DNA of 64,000 nt, from NCBI RefSeq assembly GCF_964340395.1, contig NC_135566.1, positions 23,408,135 through 23,472,134 on the forward strand, given 5' to 3'. Below are positions 1 through 14,600 of this stretch, in pieces (position 1 is the stretch's first letter; each line of letters opens with the position of its first letter). The stretch comes from Glandiceps talaboti (lineage: Eukaryota > Hemichordata > Enteropneusta > Spengelidae). The notes under the pieces were generated by a model that was not told the DNA's origin, made no database searches, and was given only the letters and a program-made list of their open reading frames with translations. A program made the position numbers and the translations under genes.

Positions 1-3000
1 CGAATTGGATAGGTTTTCGACCGGTTTGGACCGTTTAGACAGGTTGTGACCGGTTTGGACAGGTTCTGGACCGATTTTGATATGTTTGCACAGGTTTTGA
101 CCAGTTTTGATCAGTTTTGACAGGTTTAAAACCGGTGTTGACTGGTTTTTATCAGTTTTGACTTGTTTGCACTAGTTTTAGACCAGTTTGGACCAGTTTT
201 GAAAGGTTTGGACAGGTTTGGACAAGTTTTGATGGGTTTTGAGTTGTTTGCACCTAGTTTTGACCGGTTTTGACCGGTTTGACCTGTTTGCGACCGGTTG
301 TGACCGGTTTGGAATGGTTGTGGACAGGTTTTGACCGGTTTGGACAGGTTCTGGACCGGTTTTGATATGTTTGCACAGGTTTTGACCAGTTTTGATCAGT
401 TTTGACAGGTTTAAAACCAGTGTTGACTGGTTTTTATCAGTTTTGACTTGTTTGCACTAGTTTTAGACCAGTTTAGAATGGTTTTGGACAGGTTTGGACC
501 GGTTTTGGATCGGTTTTGATATGTTTGCACATGTTTTGACCAGTTTTGATCAGTTTTGACCGGTTTAAAACCAGTGTTGACTGGTTTTGATCAGTTTTGA
601 CTTGTTTGCATTGGTTTTAGACCAGTTTGGATGGGTTTTCGACCGGTTTGGACCGGTTTTGAAAAGTTAGGACAGGTTTTGAAAAGTTTTGATCGGTTTT
701 GACGGGTTTTGAGTTGTTTGCACCTATTTTTGACCAGTTTTCCCTATTTTTAAACCGGTTTGCGACAGGTTTTGACCAGTTTTGATCGGTTTTAAACCGG
801 TTTTGCCTCTTTTTGATCGGCTTTGACTTGTTTTCACCAGTTTTGGACTGGTTTCGATAGATTTCGACAGGTTTGAACCAGTTTAGACAGGTTTTGACCA
901 GTTTTGATCTGTTTTCACCTGATTATAACCAATTTGGAAGGTTTTGACCGGTATTGACTCATTTTCACCAGTTTTGGTCCGAATTGGATAGGTTTTCGAC
1001 CGGTTTGGACCGTTTAGACAGGTTGTGACCGGTTTGGACAGGTTCTGGACCGATTTTGATATGTTTGCACAGGTTTTGACCAGTTTTGATCAGTTTTGAC
1101 AGGTTTAAAACCGGTGTTGACTGGTTTTTATCAGTTTTGACTTGTTTGCACTAGTTTTAGACCAGTTTGGACCAGTTTTGAAAGGTTTGGACAGGTTTGG
1201 ACAAGTTTTGATGGGTTTTGAGTTGTTTGCACCTAGTTTTGACCGGTTTTGACCGGTTTGACCTGTTTGCGACCGGTTGTGACCGGTTTGGAATGGTTGT
1301 GGAAAAGGTTTTGACCGGTTTGGACAGGTTCTGGACCGGTTTTGATATGTTTGCACAGGTTTTGACCAGTTTTGATCAGTTTTGACAGGTTTAAAACCAG
1401 TGTTGACTGGTTTTTATCAGTTTTGACTTGTTTGCACTAGTTTTAGACCAGTTTAGAATGGTTTTGGACAGGTTTGGACCGGTTTTGGATCGGTTTTGAT
1501 ATGTTTGCACATGTTTTGACCAGTTTTGATCAGTTTTGACCGGTTTAAAACCAGTGTTGACTGGTTTTGATCAGTTTTGACTTGTTTGCACTGGTTTTCG
1601 ACCGGTTTTGAAAGGTTTGGACAGTTTTGACAAGTTTTGATCGGTTTTGACGGGTTTTGAGTTGATTGCACCTATTTTTGACCGGTTTGACCGGTTTGCG
1701 ACAGGTTTTGACCAGTTTTGATCAGTTTTGATCGGTTTTAAATCGGTGTTGACTGGTTTTGATCAGTTTTGACTTGTTTGCATTGGTTTTAGACCAGTTT
1801 GGATGGGTTTTCGACCGGTTTGGACCGGTTTTGAAAAGTTAGGACAGGTTTTGAAAAGTTTTGATCGGTTTTGACGGGTTTTGAGTTGTTTGCACCTATT
1901 TTTGACCAGTTTTCCCTATTTTTAAACCGGTTTGCGACAGGTTTTGACCAGTTTTGATCGGTTTTAAACCGGTTTTGCCTCTTTTTGATCGGCTTTGACT
2001 TGTTTTCACCAGTTTTGGACTGGTTTCGATAGATTTCGACAGGTTTGAACCAGTTTAGACAGGTTTTGACCAGTTTTGATCTGTTTTCACCTGATTATAA
2101 CCAATTTGGAAGGTTTTGACCGGTATTGACTCATTTTCACCAGTTTTGGTCCGAATTGGATAGGTTTTCGACCGGTTTGGACCGTTTAGACAGGTTGTGA
2201 CCGGTTTGGACAGGTTCTGGACCGATTTTGATATGTTTGCACAGGTTTTGACCAGTTTTGATCAGTTTTGACAGGTTTAAAACCGGTGTTGACTGGTTTT
2301 TATCAGTTTTGACTTGTTTGCACTAGTTTTAGACCAGTTTGGACCAGTTTTGAAAGGTTTGGACAGGTTTGGACAAGTTTTGATGGGTTTTGAGTTGTTT
2401 GCACCTAGTTTTGACCGGTTTTGACCGGTTTGACCTGTTTGCGACCGGTTGTGACCGGTTTGGAATGGTTGTGGACAGGTTTTGACCGGTTTGGACAGGT
2501 TCTGGACCGGTTTTGATATGTTTGCACAGGTTTTGACCAGTTTTGATCAGTTTTGACAGGTTTAAAACCAGTGTTGACTGGTTTTTATCAGTTTTGACTT
2601 GTTTGCACTAGTTTTAGACCAGTTTAGAATGGTTTTGGACAGGTTTGGACCGGTTTTGGATCGGTTTTGATATGTTTGCACATGTTTTGACCAGTTTTGA
2701 TCAGTTTTGACCGGTTTAAAACCAGTGTTGACTGGTTTTGATCAGTTTTGACTTGTTTGCACTGGTTTTCGACCAGTTTTGAAAGGTTTGGACAGTTTTG
2801 AAAAGTTTTGATCGGTTTTGACGGGTTTTGAGTTGTTTGCACCTATTTTTGACCAGTTTTCCCTATTTTTAAACCGGTTTGCCACAGGTTTTGACCAGTT
2901 TTGATCGGTTTTAAACCGGTTTTGCCTCTTTTTGATCGGCTTTGACTTGTTTTCACCAGTTTTGGACTGGTTTCGATAGATTTCGACATGTTTTGACCAG

Positions 3001-6000
3001 TTTTGATCTGTTTTCACCTGATTATAACCAATTTGGAAGGTTTTGACCGGTATTGACTCATTTTCACCAGTTTTGGTCCGAATTGGATAGGTTTTCGACC
3101 GGTTTGGACCGTTTAGACAGGTTGTGACCGGTTTGGACAGGTTCTGGACCGATTTTGATATGTTTGCACAGGTTTTGACCAGTTTTGATCAGTTTTGACA
3201 GGTTTAAAACCGGTGTTGACTGGTTTTTATCAGTTTTGACTTGTTTGCACTAGTTTTAGACCAGTTTGGACCAGTTTTGAAAGGTTTGGACAGGTTTGGA
3301 CAAGTTTTGATGGGTTTTGAGTTGTTTGCACCTAGTTTTGACCGGTTTTGACCGGTTTGACCTGTTTGCGACCGGTTGTGACCGGTTTGGAATGGTTGTG
3401 GAAAAGGTTTTGACCGGTTTGGACAGGTTCTGGACCGGTTTTGATATGTTTGCACAGGTTTTGACCAGTTTTGATCAGTTTTGACAGGTTTAAAACCAGT
3501 GTTGACTGGTTTTTATCAGTTTTGACTTGTTTGCACTAGTTTTAGACCAGTTTAGAATGGTTTTGGACAGGTTTGGACCGGTTTTGGATCGGTTTTGATA
3601 TGTTTGCACATGTTTTGACCAGTTTTGATCAGTTTTGACCGGTTTAAAACCAGTGTTGACTGGTTTTGATCAGTTTTGACTTGTTTGCACTGGTTTTCGA
3701 CCGGTTTTGAAAGGTTTGGACAGTTTTGACAAGTTTTGATCGGTTTTGACGGGTTTTGAGTTGATTGCACCTATTTTTGACCGGTTTGACCGGTTTGACC
3801 GGTTTGCGACAGGTTTTGACCAGTTTTGATCAGTTTTGATCGGTTTTAAATCGGTGTTGACTGGTTTTGATCAGTTTTGACTTGTTTGCATTGGTTTTAG
3901 ACCAGTTTGGATGGGTTTTCGACCGGTTTGGACCGGTTTTGAAAAGTTAGGACAGGTTTTGAAAAGTTTTGATCGGTTTTGACGGGTTTTGAGTTGTTTG
4001 CACCTATTTTTGACCAGTTTTCCCTATTTTTAAACCGGTTTGCGACAGGTTTTGACCAGTTTTGATCGGTTTTAAACCGGTTTTGCCTCTTTTTGATCGG
4101 CTTTGACTTGTTTTCACAAGTTTTGGACTGGTTTCGATAGATTTCGACAGGTTTTGACCAGTTTTGATCTGTTTTCACCTGATTATAACCAATTTGGAAG
4201 GTTTTGACCGGTATTGACTCATTTTCACCAGTTTTGGTCCGAATTGGATAGGTTTTCGACCGGTTTGGACCGTTTAGACAGGTTGTGACCGGTTTGGACA
4301 GGTTCTGGACCGATTTTGATATGTTTGCACAGGTTTTGACCAGTTTTGATCAGTTTTGACAGGTTTAAAACCGGTGTTGACTGGTTTTTATCAGTTTTGA
4401 CTTGTTTGCACTAGTTTTAGACCAGTTTGGACCAGTTTTGAAAGGTTTGGACAGGTTTTGACAAGTTTTGATGGGTTTTGAGTTGTTTGCACCTAGTTTT
4501 GACCGGTTTTGACCGGTTTGACCTGTTTGCGACCGGTTGTGACCGGTTTGGAATGGTTGTGGACAGGTTTTGACCGGTTTGGACAGGTTCTGGACCGGTT
4601 TTGATATGTTTGCACAGGTTTTGACCAGTTTTGATCAGTTTTGACAGGTTTAAAACCAGTGTTGACTGGTTTTTATCAGTTTTGACTTGTTTGCACTAGT
4701 TTTAGACCAGTTTAGAATGGTTTTGGACAGGTTTGGACCGGTTTTGGATCGGTTTTGATATGTTTGCACATGTTTTGACCAGTTTTGATCAGTTTTGACC
4801 GGTTTAAAACCAGTGTTGACTGGTTTTGATCAGTTTTGACTTGTTTGCATTGGTTTTAGACCAGTTTGGATGGGTTTTCGACCGGTTTGGACCGGTTTTG
4901 AAAAGTTAGGACAGGTTTTGAAAAGTTTTGATCGGTTTTGACGGGTTTTGAGTTGTTTGCACCTATTTTTGACCAGTTTTCCCTATTTTTAAACCGGTTT
5001 GCGACAGGTTTTGACCAGTTTTGATCGGTTTTAAACCGGTTTTGCCTCTTTTTGATCGGCTTTGACTTGTTTTCACCAGTTTTGGACTGGTTTCGATAGA
5101 TTTCGACAGGTTTGAACCAGTTTAGACAGGTTTTGACCAGTTTTGATCTGTTTTCACCTGATTATAACCAATTTGGAAGGTTTTGACCGGTATTGACTCA
5201 TTTTCACCAGTTTTGGTCCGAATTGGATAGGTTTTCGACCGGTTTGGACCGTTTAGACAGGTTGTGACCGGTTTGGACAGGTTCTGGACCGATTTTGATA
5301 TGTTTGCACAGGTTTTGACCAGTTTTGATCAGTTTTGACAGGTTTAAAACCGGTGTTGACTGGTTTTTATCAGTTTTGACTTGTTTGCACTAGTTTTAGA
5401 CCAGTTTGGACCAGTTTTGAAAGGTTTGGACAGGTTTGGACAAGTTTTGATGGGTTTTGAGTTGTTTGCACCTAGTTTTGACCGGTTTTGACCGGTTTGA
5501 CCTGTTTGCGACCGGTTGTGACCGGTTTGGAATGGTTGTGGAAAAGGTTTTGACCGGTTTGGACAGGTTCTGGACCGGTTTTGATATGTTTGCACAGGTT
5601 TTGACCAGTTTTGATCAGTTTTGACAGGTTTAAAACCAGTGTTGACTGGTTTTTATCAGTTTTGACTTGTTTGCACTAGTTTTAGACCAGTTTAGAATGG
5701 TTTTGGACAGGTTTGGACCGGTTTTGGATCGGTTTTGATATGTTTGCACATGTTTTGACCAGTTTTGATTAGTTTTGACCGGTTTAAAACCAGTGTTGAC
5801 TGGTTTTGATCAGTTTTGACTTGTTTGCACTGGTTTTCGACGGGTTTTGAAAGGTTTGGACAGTTTCGACAAGTTTTGATCGGTTTTTGAGTTGATTGCA
5901 CCTATTTTTGACCGGTTTGACCGGTTTGCGACAGATTTTGACCAGTTTTGATCAGTTTTGATCGGTTTTAAATCGGTGTTGACTGGTTTTTATCAGTTTT

Positions 6001-9000
6001 GACTTGTTTGCACTAGTTGTAGACCAGTTTAGAATGGTTTTGGACAGGTTTGGACCGGTTTTGGATCGGTTTTGATATGTTTGCACATGTTTTGACCAGT
6101 TTTGATCAGTTTTGACCGGTTTAAAACCAGTGTTGACTGGTTTTGATCAGTTTTGACTTGTTTGCACTGGTTTTCGACCGGTTTTGAAAGGTTTGGACAG
6201 TTTTGACAAGTTTTGATCGGTTTTGACGGGTTTTGAGTTGATTGCACCTATTTTTGACCGGTTTGACCGGTTTGCGACAGGTTTTGACCAGTTTTGATCA
6301 GTTTTGATCGGTTTTAAATCGGTGTTGACTGGTTTTGATCAGTTTTGACTTGTTTGCATTGGTTTTAGACCAGTTTGGATGGGTTTTCGACCGGTTTGGA
6401 CCGGTTTTGAAAAGTTAGGACAGGTTTTGAAAAGTTTTGATCGGTTTTGACGGGTTTTGAGTTGTTTGCACCTATTTTTGACCAGTTTTCACTATTTTTA
6501 AACCGGTTTGCGACAGGTTTTGACCAGTTTTGATCGGTTTTAAACCGGTTTTGCCTCTTTTTGATCGGCTTTGACTTGTTTTCACCAGTTTTGGACTGGT
6601 TTCGATAGATTTCGACAGGTTTGAACCAGTTTAGACAGGTTTTGACCAGTTTTGATCTGTTTTCACCTGATTATAACCAATTTGGAAGGTTTTGACCGGT
6701 ATTGACTCATTTTCACCAGTTTTGGTCCGAATTGGATAGGTTTTCGACCGGTTTGGACCGTTTAGACAGGTTGTGACCGGTTTGGACAGGTTCTGGACCG
6801 ATTTTGATATGTTTGCACAGGTTTTGACCAGTTTTGATCAGTTTTGACAGGTTTAAAACCGGTGTTGACTGGTTTTTATCAGTTTTGACTTGTTTGCACT
6901 AGTTTTAGACCAGTTTGGACCAGTTTTGAAAGGTTTGGACAGGTTTGGACAAGTTTTGATGGGTTTTGAGTTGTTTGCACCTAGTTTTGACCGGTTTTGA
7001 CCGGTTTGACCTGTTTGCGACCGGTTGTGACCGGTTTGGAATGGTTGTGGGCAGGTTTTGACCGGTTTGGACAGGTTCTGGACCGGTTTTGATATGTTTG
7101 CACAGGTTTTGACCAGTTTTGATCAGTTTTGACAGGTTTAAAACCAGTGTTGACTGGTTTTTATCAGTTTTGACTTGTTTGCACTAGTTTTAGACCAGTT
7201 TAGAATGGTTTTGGACAGGTTTGGACCGGTTTTGGATCGGTTTTGATATGTTTGCACATGTTTTGACCAGTTTTGATCAGTTTTGACCGGTTTAAAACCA
7301 GTGTTGACTGGTTTTGATCAGTTTTGACTTGTTTGCACTGGTTTTCGACCGGTTTTGAAAGGTTTGGACAGTTTTGACAAGTTTTGATCGGTTTTGACGG
7401 GTTTTGAGTTGATTGCACCTATTTTTGACCGGTTTGACCGGTTTGCGACAGGTTTTGACCAGTTTTGATCAGTTTTGATCGGTTTTAAATCGGTGTTGAC
7501 TGGTTTTGATCAGTTTTGACTTGTTTGCATTGGTTTTAGACCAGTTTGGATGGGTTTTCGACCGGTTTGGACCGGTTTTGAAAAGTTAGGACAGGTTTTG
7601 AAAAGTTTTGATCGGTTTTGACGGGTTTTGATGATTTGTTTGCACCTATTTTTGACCAGTTTTCACTATTTTTAAACCGGTTTGCGACAGGTTTTGACCA
7701 GTTTTGATCGGTTTTAAACCGGTTTTGCCTCTTTTTGATCGGCTTTGACTTGTTTTCATCAGTTTTGGACTGGTTTCGATAGATTTCGACAGGTTTGAAC
7801 CAGTTTAGACAGGTTTTGACCAGTTTTGATCTGTTTTCACCTGATTATAACCAATTTGGAAGGTTTTGACCGGTATTGACTCATTTTCACCAGTTTTGGT
7901 CCGAATTGGATAGGTTTTCGACCGGTTTGGACCGTTTAGACAGGTTGTGACCGGTTTGGACAGGTTCTGGACCGATTTTGATATGTTTGCACAGGTTTTG
8001 AACAGTTTTGATCAGTTTTGACAGGTTTAAAACCGGTGTTGACTGGTTTTTATCAGTTTTGACTTGTTTGCACTAGTTTTAGACCAGTTTGGACCAGTTT
8101 TGAAAGGTTTGGACAGGTTTTGACAAGTTTTGATGGGTTTTGAGTTGTTTGCACCTAGTTTTGACCGGTTTTGACCGGTTTGACCTGTTTGCGACCGGTT
8201 GTGACCGGTTTGGAATGGTTGTGGACAGGTTTTGACCGGTTTGGACAGGTTCTGGACCGGTTTTGATATGTTTGCACAGGTTTTGACCAGTTTTGATCAG
8301 TTTTGACAGGTTTAAAACCAGTGTTGACTGGTTTTTATCAGTTTTGACTTGTTTGCACTAGTTTTAGACCAGTTTAGAATGGTTTTGGACAGGTTTGGAC
8401 CGGTTTTGGATCGGTTTTGATATGTTTGCACATGTTTTGACCAGTTTTGATCAGTTTTGACCGGTTTAAAACCAGTGTTGACTGGTTTTGATCAGTTTTG
8501 ACTTGTTTGCACTGGTTTTCGACCGGTTTTGAAAGGTTTGGACAGTTTTGACAAGTTTTGATCGGTTTTGACGGGTTTTGAGTTGATTGCACCTATTTTT
8601 GACCGGTTTGACCGGTTTGACCGGTTTGCGACAGGTTTTGACCAGTTTTGATCAGTTTTGATCGGTTTTAAATCGGTGTTGACTGGTTTTTATCAGTTTT
8701 GACTTGTTTGCACTAGTTTTAGACCAGTTTAGAATGGTTTTGGACAGGTTTGGACCGGTTTTGGATCGGTTTTGATATGTTTGCACATGTTTTGACCAGT
8801 TTTGATCAGTTTTGACCGGTTTAAAACCAGTGTTGACTGGTTTTGATCAGTTTTGACTTGTTTGCACTGGTTTTCGACCGGTTTTGAAAGGTTTGGACAG
8901 TTTTGACAAGTTTTGATCGGTTTTGACGGGTTTTGAGTTGATTGCACCTATTTTTGACCGGTTTGACCGGTTTGACCGGTTTGCGACAGGTTTTGACCAG

Positions 9001-11660
9001 TTTTGATCAGTTTTGATCGGTTTTAAATCGGTGTTGACTGGTTTTGATCAGTTTTGACTTGTTTGCATTGGTTTTAGACCAGTTTGGATGGGTTTTCGAC
9101 CGGTTTGGACCGGTTTTGAAAAGTTAGGACAGGTTTTGAAAAGTTTTGATCGGTTTTGATGGGTTTTGAGTTGTTTGCACCTATTTTTGACCAGTTTTCA
9201 CTATTTTTAAACCGGTTTGCGACAAGTTTTGACCAGTTTTGATCGGTTTTAAACCGGTTTTGCCTCTTTTTGATCGGCTTTGACTTGTTTTCACCAGTTT
9301 TGGACTGGTTTCGATAGATTTCGACAGGTTTGAACCAGTTTAGACAGGTTTTGACCAGTTTTGATCTGTTTTCACCTGATTATAACCAATTTGGAAGGTT
9401 TTGACCGGTATTGACTCATTTTCACCAGTTTTGGTCCGAATTGGATAGGTTTTCGACCGGTTTGGACCGTTTAGACAGGTTGTGACCGGTTTGGACAGGT
9501 TCTGGACCGATTTTGATATGTTTGCACAGGTTTTGACCAGTTTTGATCAGTTTTGACAGGTTTAAAACCGGTGTTGACTGGTTTTTATCAGTTTTGACTT
9601 GTTTGCACTAGTTTTAGACCAGTTTGGACCAGTTTTGAAAGGTTTGGACAGGTTTTGACAAGTTTTGATGGGTTTTGAGTTGTTTGCACCTAGTTTTGAC
9701 CGGTTTTGACCGGTTTGACCTGTTTGCGACCGGTTGTGACCGGTTTGGAATGGTTGTGGACAGGTTTTGACCGGTTTGGACAGGTTCTGGACCGGTTTTG
9801 ATATGTTTGCACAGGTTTTGACCAGTTTTGATCAGTTTTGACAGGTTTAAAACCAGTGTTGACTGGTTTTTATCAGTTTTGACTTGTTTGCACTAGTTTT
9901 AGACCAGTTTAGAATGGTTTTGGACAGGTTTGGACCGGTTTTGGATCGGTTTTGATATGTTTGCACATGTTTTGACCAGTTTTGATCAGTTTTGACCGGT
10001 TTAAAACCAGTGTTGACTGGTTTTGATCAGTTTTGACTTGTTTGCACTGGTTTTCGACCGGTTTTGAAAGGTTTGGACAGTTTTGACAAGTTTTGATCGG
10101 TTTTGACGGGTTTTGAGTTGATTGCACCTATTTTTGACCGGTTTGACCGGTTTGACCGGTTTGCGACAGGTTTTGACCAGTTTTGATCAGTTTTGATCGG
10201 TTTTAAATCGGTGTTGACTGGTTTTGATCAGTTTTGACTTGTTTGCATTGGTTTTAGACCAGTTTGGATGGGTTTTCGACCGGTTTGGACCGGTTTTGAA
10301 AAGTTAGGACAGGTTTTGAAAAGTTTTGATCGGTTTTGACGGGTTTTGAGTTGTTTGCACCTATTTTTGACCAGTTTTCCCTATTTTTAAACCGGTTTGC
10401 GACAGGTTTTGACCAGTTTTGATCGGTTTTAAACCGGTTTTGCCTCTTTTTGATCGGCTTTGACTTGTTTTCACCAGTTTTGGACTGGTTTCGATAGATT
10501 TCGACAGGTTTGAACCAGTTTAGACAGGTTTTGACCAGTTTTGATCTGTTTTCACCTGATTATAACCAATTTGGAAGGTTTTGACCGGTATTGACTCATT
10601 TTCACCAGTTTTGGTCCGAATTGGATAGGTTTTCGACCGGTTTGGACCGTTTAGACAGGTTGTGACCGGTTTGGACAGGTTCTGGACCGATTTTGATATG
10701 TTTGCACAGGTTTTGACCAGTTTTGATCAGTTTTGACAGGTTTAAAACCGGTGTTGACTGGATTTTTTCAGTTTTGACTTGTTTGCACTAGTTTTAGACC
10801 AGTTTGGACCAGTTTTGAAAGGTTTGGACAGGTTTTGACAAGTTTTGATGGGTTTTGAGTTGTTTGCACCTAGTTTTGACCGGTTTTGACCGGTTTGACC
10901 TGTTTGCGACCGGTTGTGACCGGTTTGGAATGGTTGTGGACAGGTTTTGACCGGTTTGGACAGGTTCTGGACCGGTTTTGATATGTTTGCACAGGTTTTG
11001 ACCAGTTTTGATCAGTTTTGACAGGTTTAAAACCAGTGTTGACTGGTTTTTATCAGTTTTGACTTGTTTGCACTAGTTTTAGACCAGTTTAGAATGGTTT
11101 TGGACAGGTTTGGACCGGTTTTGGATCGGTTTTGATATGTTTGCACATGTTTTGACCAGTTTTGATCAGTTTTGACCGGTTTAAAACCAGTGTTGACTGG
11201 TTTTGATCAGTTTTGACTTGTTTGCACTGGTTTTCGACCGGTTTTGAAAGGTTTGGACAGTTTTGACAAGTTTTGATCGGTTTTGACGGGTTTTGAGTTG
11301 ATTGCACCTATTTTTGACCAGTTTTGATCAGTTTTGATCGGTTTTAAATCGGTGTTGACTGGTTTTGATCAGTTTTGACTTGTTTGCATTGGTTTTAGAC
11401 CAGTTTGGATGGGTTTTCGACCGGTTTGGACCGGTTTTGAAAAGTTAGGACAGGTTTTGAAAAGTTTTGATCGGTTTTGACGGGTTTTGATGACTTGTTT
11501 GCACCTATTTTTGACCAGTTTTCACTATTTTTAAACCGGTTTGCGACAGGTTTTGACCAGTTTTGATCGGTTTTAAACCGGTTTTGCCTCTTTTTGATCG
11601 GCTTTGACTTGTTTTCACCAGTTTTGGACTGGTTTCGATAGATTTCGACAGGTTTGAACC
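1..11660 (+). repeat. Regular HOR block, unit about 0.93-1.54 kb
   Basis: The marker string CGAATTGGATAGG starts at 1, 980, 2152, 3079, 4240, 5219, 6728, 7902, 9437 and 10617, then again at 11761. The intervals are 979, 1172, 927, 1161, 979, 1509, 1174, 1535, 1180 and 1144 bp. A basic unit of about 1.17-1.18 kb is therefore common. The 927-979 bp units lack roughly 190-250 bp of it. The 1,509 and 1,535 bp units carry an extra internal copy of one module (337 bp apart near 5,692/6,029, and 355 bp apart near 8,374/8,729). This is the pattern expected from unequal crossing-over in register with the monomers. No gene is present. Confidence 0.9.
919..981 (+). repeat. HOR marker box with CCAAT and TGACTCA motifs (first of about 58 copies)
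   Basis: This 63 bp segment interrupts the monomer rhythm with the string CTGATTATAACCAATTTGG, then a TGACTCA heptamer at 955-961, and ends in TTTTGGTCCG. I counted 58 occurrences of its GATTATAACC core by eye, about one per 1.1 kb, with one long gap between 28,021 and 33,671. The bases after GGTCCG come in three forms that mark HOR families: GAATTGGATAGG, GAATTGCATAGG and GCCTTGGATAGG/TTGG. TGACTCA is the consensus site of AP-1/Gcn4-type bZIP proteins, and CCAAT is the core of NF-Y sites, although the 3' flank here does not match NF-Y well. Function is not shown; homogenisation of the array alone could preserve the box. Confidence 0.85.
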
Positions 11661-14600
11661 AGTTTAGACAGGTTTTGACCAGTTTTGATCTGTTTTCACC
11701 TGATTATAACCAATTTGGAAGGTTTTGACCGGTATTGACTCATTTTCACCAGTTTTGGTCCGAATTGGATAGGTTTTCGACCGGTTTGGACCGTTTAGAC
11801 AGGTTGTGACCGGTTTGGACAGGTTCTGGACCGATTTTGATATGTTTGCACAGGTTTTGAACAGTTTTGATCGGTTTAAAACCAGTGTTGACTGGTTTTG
11901 ATCAGTTTTGACTTGTTTGCACTGGTTTTCGACCGGTTTTGAAAGGTTTGGACAGTTTTGACAAGTTTTGATCGGTTTTGACGGGTTTTGAGTTGATTGC
12001 ACCTATTTTTGACCAGTTTGCGACAGGTTTTGACCAGTTTTGATCAGTTTTGATCGGTTTTAAATCGGTGTTGACTGGTTTTTATCAGTTTTGACTTGTT
12101 TGCATTGCTTTTAGACCAGTTTGGATAGGTTTTCGACCGGTTTGGACCGTTTAGACAGGTTGTGACCGGTTTGGACAGGTTCTGGACCGATTTTGATATG
12201 TTTGCACAGGTTTTGACCAGTTTTGATCAGTTTTGACAGGTTTAAAACCAGTGTTGACTGGTTTTTATCAGTTTTGACTTGTTTGCACTAGTTTTAGACC
12301 AGTTTAGAATGGTTTTGGACAGGTTTGGACCGGTTTTGGATCGGTTTTGATATGTTTGCACATGTTTTGACCAGTTTTGATCAGTTTTGACCGGTTTAAA
12401 ACCAGTGTTGACTGGTTTTGATCAGTTTTGACTTGTTTGCACTGGTTTTCGACCGGTTTTGAAAGGTTTGGACAGTTTTGACAAGTTTTGATCGGTTTTG
12501 ACGGGTTTTGAGTTGATTGCACCTATTTTTGACCGGTTTGACCGGTTTGCGACAGGTTTTGACCAGTTTTGATCAGTTTTGATCGGTTTTAAATCGGTGT
12601 TGACTGGTTTTTATCAGTTTTGACTTGTTTGCACTAGTTTTAGACCAGTTTAGAATGGTTTTGGACAGGTTTGGACCGGTTTTGGATCGGTTTTGATATG
12701 TTTGCACATGTTTTGACCAGTTTTGATCAGTTTTGAATTGTTTGCACTGGTTTTCGACCGGTTTTGAAAGGTTTGGACAGTTTTGACAAGTTTTGATCGG
12801 TTTTGACGGGTTTTGAGTTGATTGCACCTATTTTTGACCGGTTTGACCGGTTTGACCGGTTTGCGACAGGTTTTGACCAGTTTTGATCAGTTTTGATCGG
12901 TTTTAAATCGGTGTTGACTGGTTTTTATCAGTTTTGACTTGTTTGCACTAGTTTTAGACCAGTTTAGAATGGTTTTGGACAGGTTTGGACCGGTTTTGGA
13001 TCGGTTTTGATATGTTTGCACATGTTTTGACCAGTTTTGATCAGTTTTGACCGGTTTAAAACCAGTGTTGACTGGTTTTGATCAGTTTTGACTTGTTTGC
13101 ACTGGTTTTCGACCGGTTTTGAAAGGTTTGGACAGTTTTGACAAGTTTTGATCGGTTTTGACGGGTTTTGAGTTGATTGCACCTATTTTTGACCGGTTTG
13201 ACCGGTTTGACCGGTTTGCGACAGGTTTTGACCAGTTTTGATCAGTTTTGATCGGTTTTAAATCGGTGTTGACTGGTTTTGATCAGTTTTGACTTGTTTG
13301 CATTGGTTTTAGACCAGTTTGGATGGGTTTTCGACCGGTTTGGACCGGTTTTGAAAAGTTAGGACAGGTTTTGAAAAGTTTTGATCGGTTTTGACGGGTT
13401 TTGAGTTGTTTGCACCTATTTTTGACCAGTTTTCCCTATTTTTAAACCGGTTTGCGACAGGTTTTGACCAGTTTTGATCGGTTTTAAACCGGTTTTGCCT
13501 CTTTTTGATCGGCTTTGACTTGTTTTCACCAGTTTTGGACTGGTTTCGATAGATTTCGACAGGTTTGAACCAGTTTAGACAGGTTTTGACCAGTTTTGAT
13601 CTGTTTTCACCTGATTATAACCAATTTGGAAGGTTTTGACCGGTATTGACTCATTTTCACCAGTTTTGGTCCGAATTGGATAGGTTTTCGACCGGTTTGG
13701 ACCGTTTAGACAGGTTGTGACCGGTTTGGACAGGTTCTGGACCGATTTTGATATGTTTGCACAGGTTTTGAACAGTTTTGATCAGTTTTGACAGGTTTAA
13801 AACCGGTGTTGACTGGTTTTTATCAGTTTTGACTTGTTTGCACTAGTTTTAGACCAGTTTGGACCAGTTTTGAAAGGTTTGGACAGGTTTTGACAAGTTT
13901 TGACGGGTTTTGAGTTGTTTGCACCTAATTTTGACCGGTTTTGACCGGTTTGACCTGTTTGCGACCGGTTGTGACCGGTTTGGAATGGTTGTGGACAGGT
14001 TTTGACCGGTTTGGACAGGTTCTGGACCGGTTTTGATATGTTTGCACAGGTTTTGACCAGTTTTGATCAGTTTTGACAGGTTTAAAACCAGTGTTGACTT
14101 GTTTTTATCAGTTTTGACTTGTTTGCACTAGTTTTAGACCAGTTTAGAATGGTTTTGGACAGGTTTGGACCGGTTTTGGATCGGTTTTGATATGTTTGCA
14201 CATGTTTTGACCAGTTTTGATCAGTTTTGACCGGTTTAAAACCAGTGTTGACTGGTTTTGATCAGTTTTGACTTGTTTGCACTGTTTTTCGACCGGTTTT
14301 GAAAGGTTTGGACAGTTTTGAAAAGTTTTGATCGGTTTTGACGGGTTTTGAGTTGTTTGCACCTATTTTTGACCAGTTTTCCCTATTTTTAAACCGGTTT
14401 GCGACAGGTTTTGACCAGTTTTGATCGGTTTTAAACCGGTTTTGCCTCTTTTTGATCGGCTTTGACTTGTTTTCACCAGTTTTGGACTGGTTTCGATAGA
14501 TTTCGACAGGTTTGAACCAGTTTAGACAGGTTTTGACCAGTTTTGATCTGTTTTCACCTGATTATAACCAATTTGGAAGGTTATGACCGGCATTGACTCA

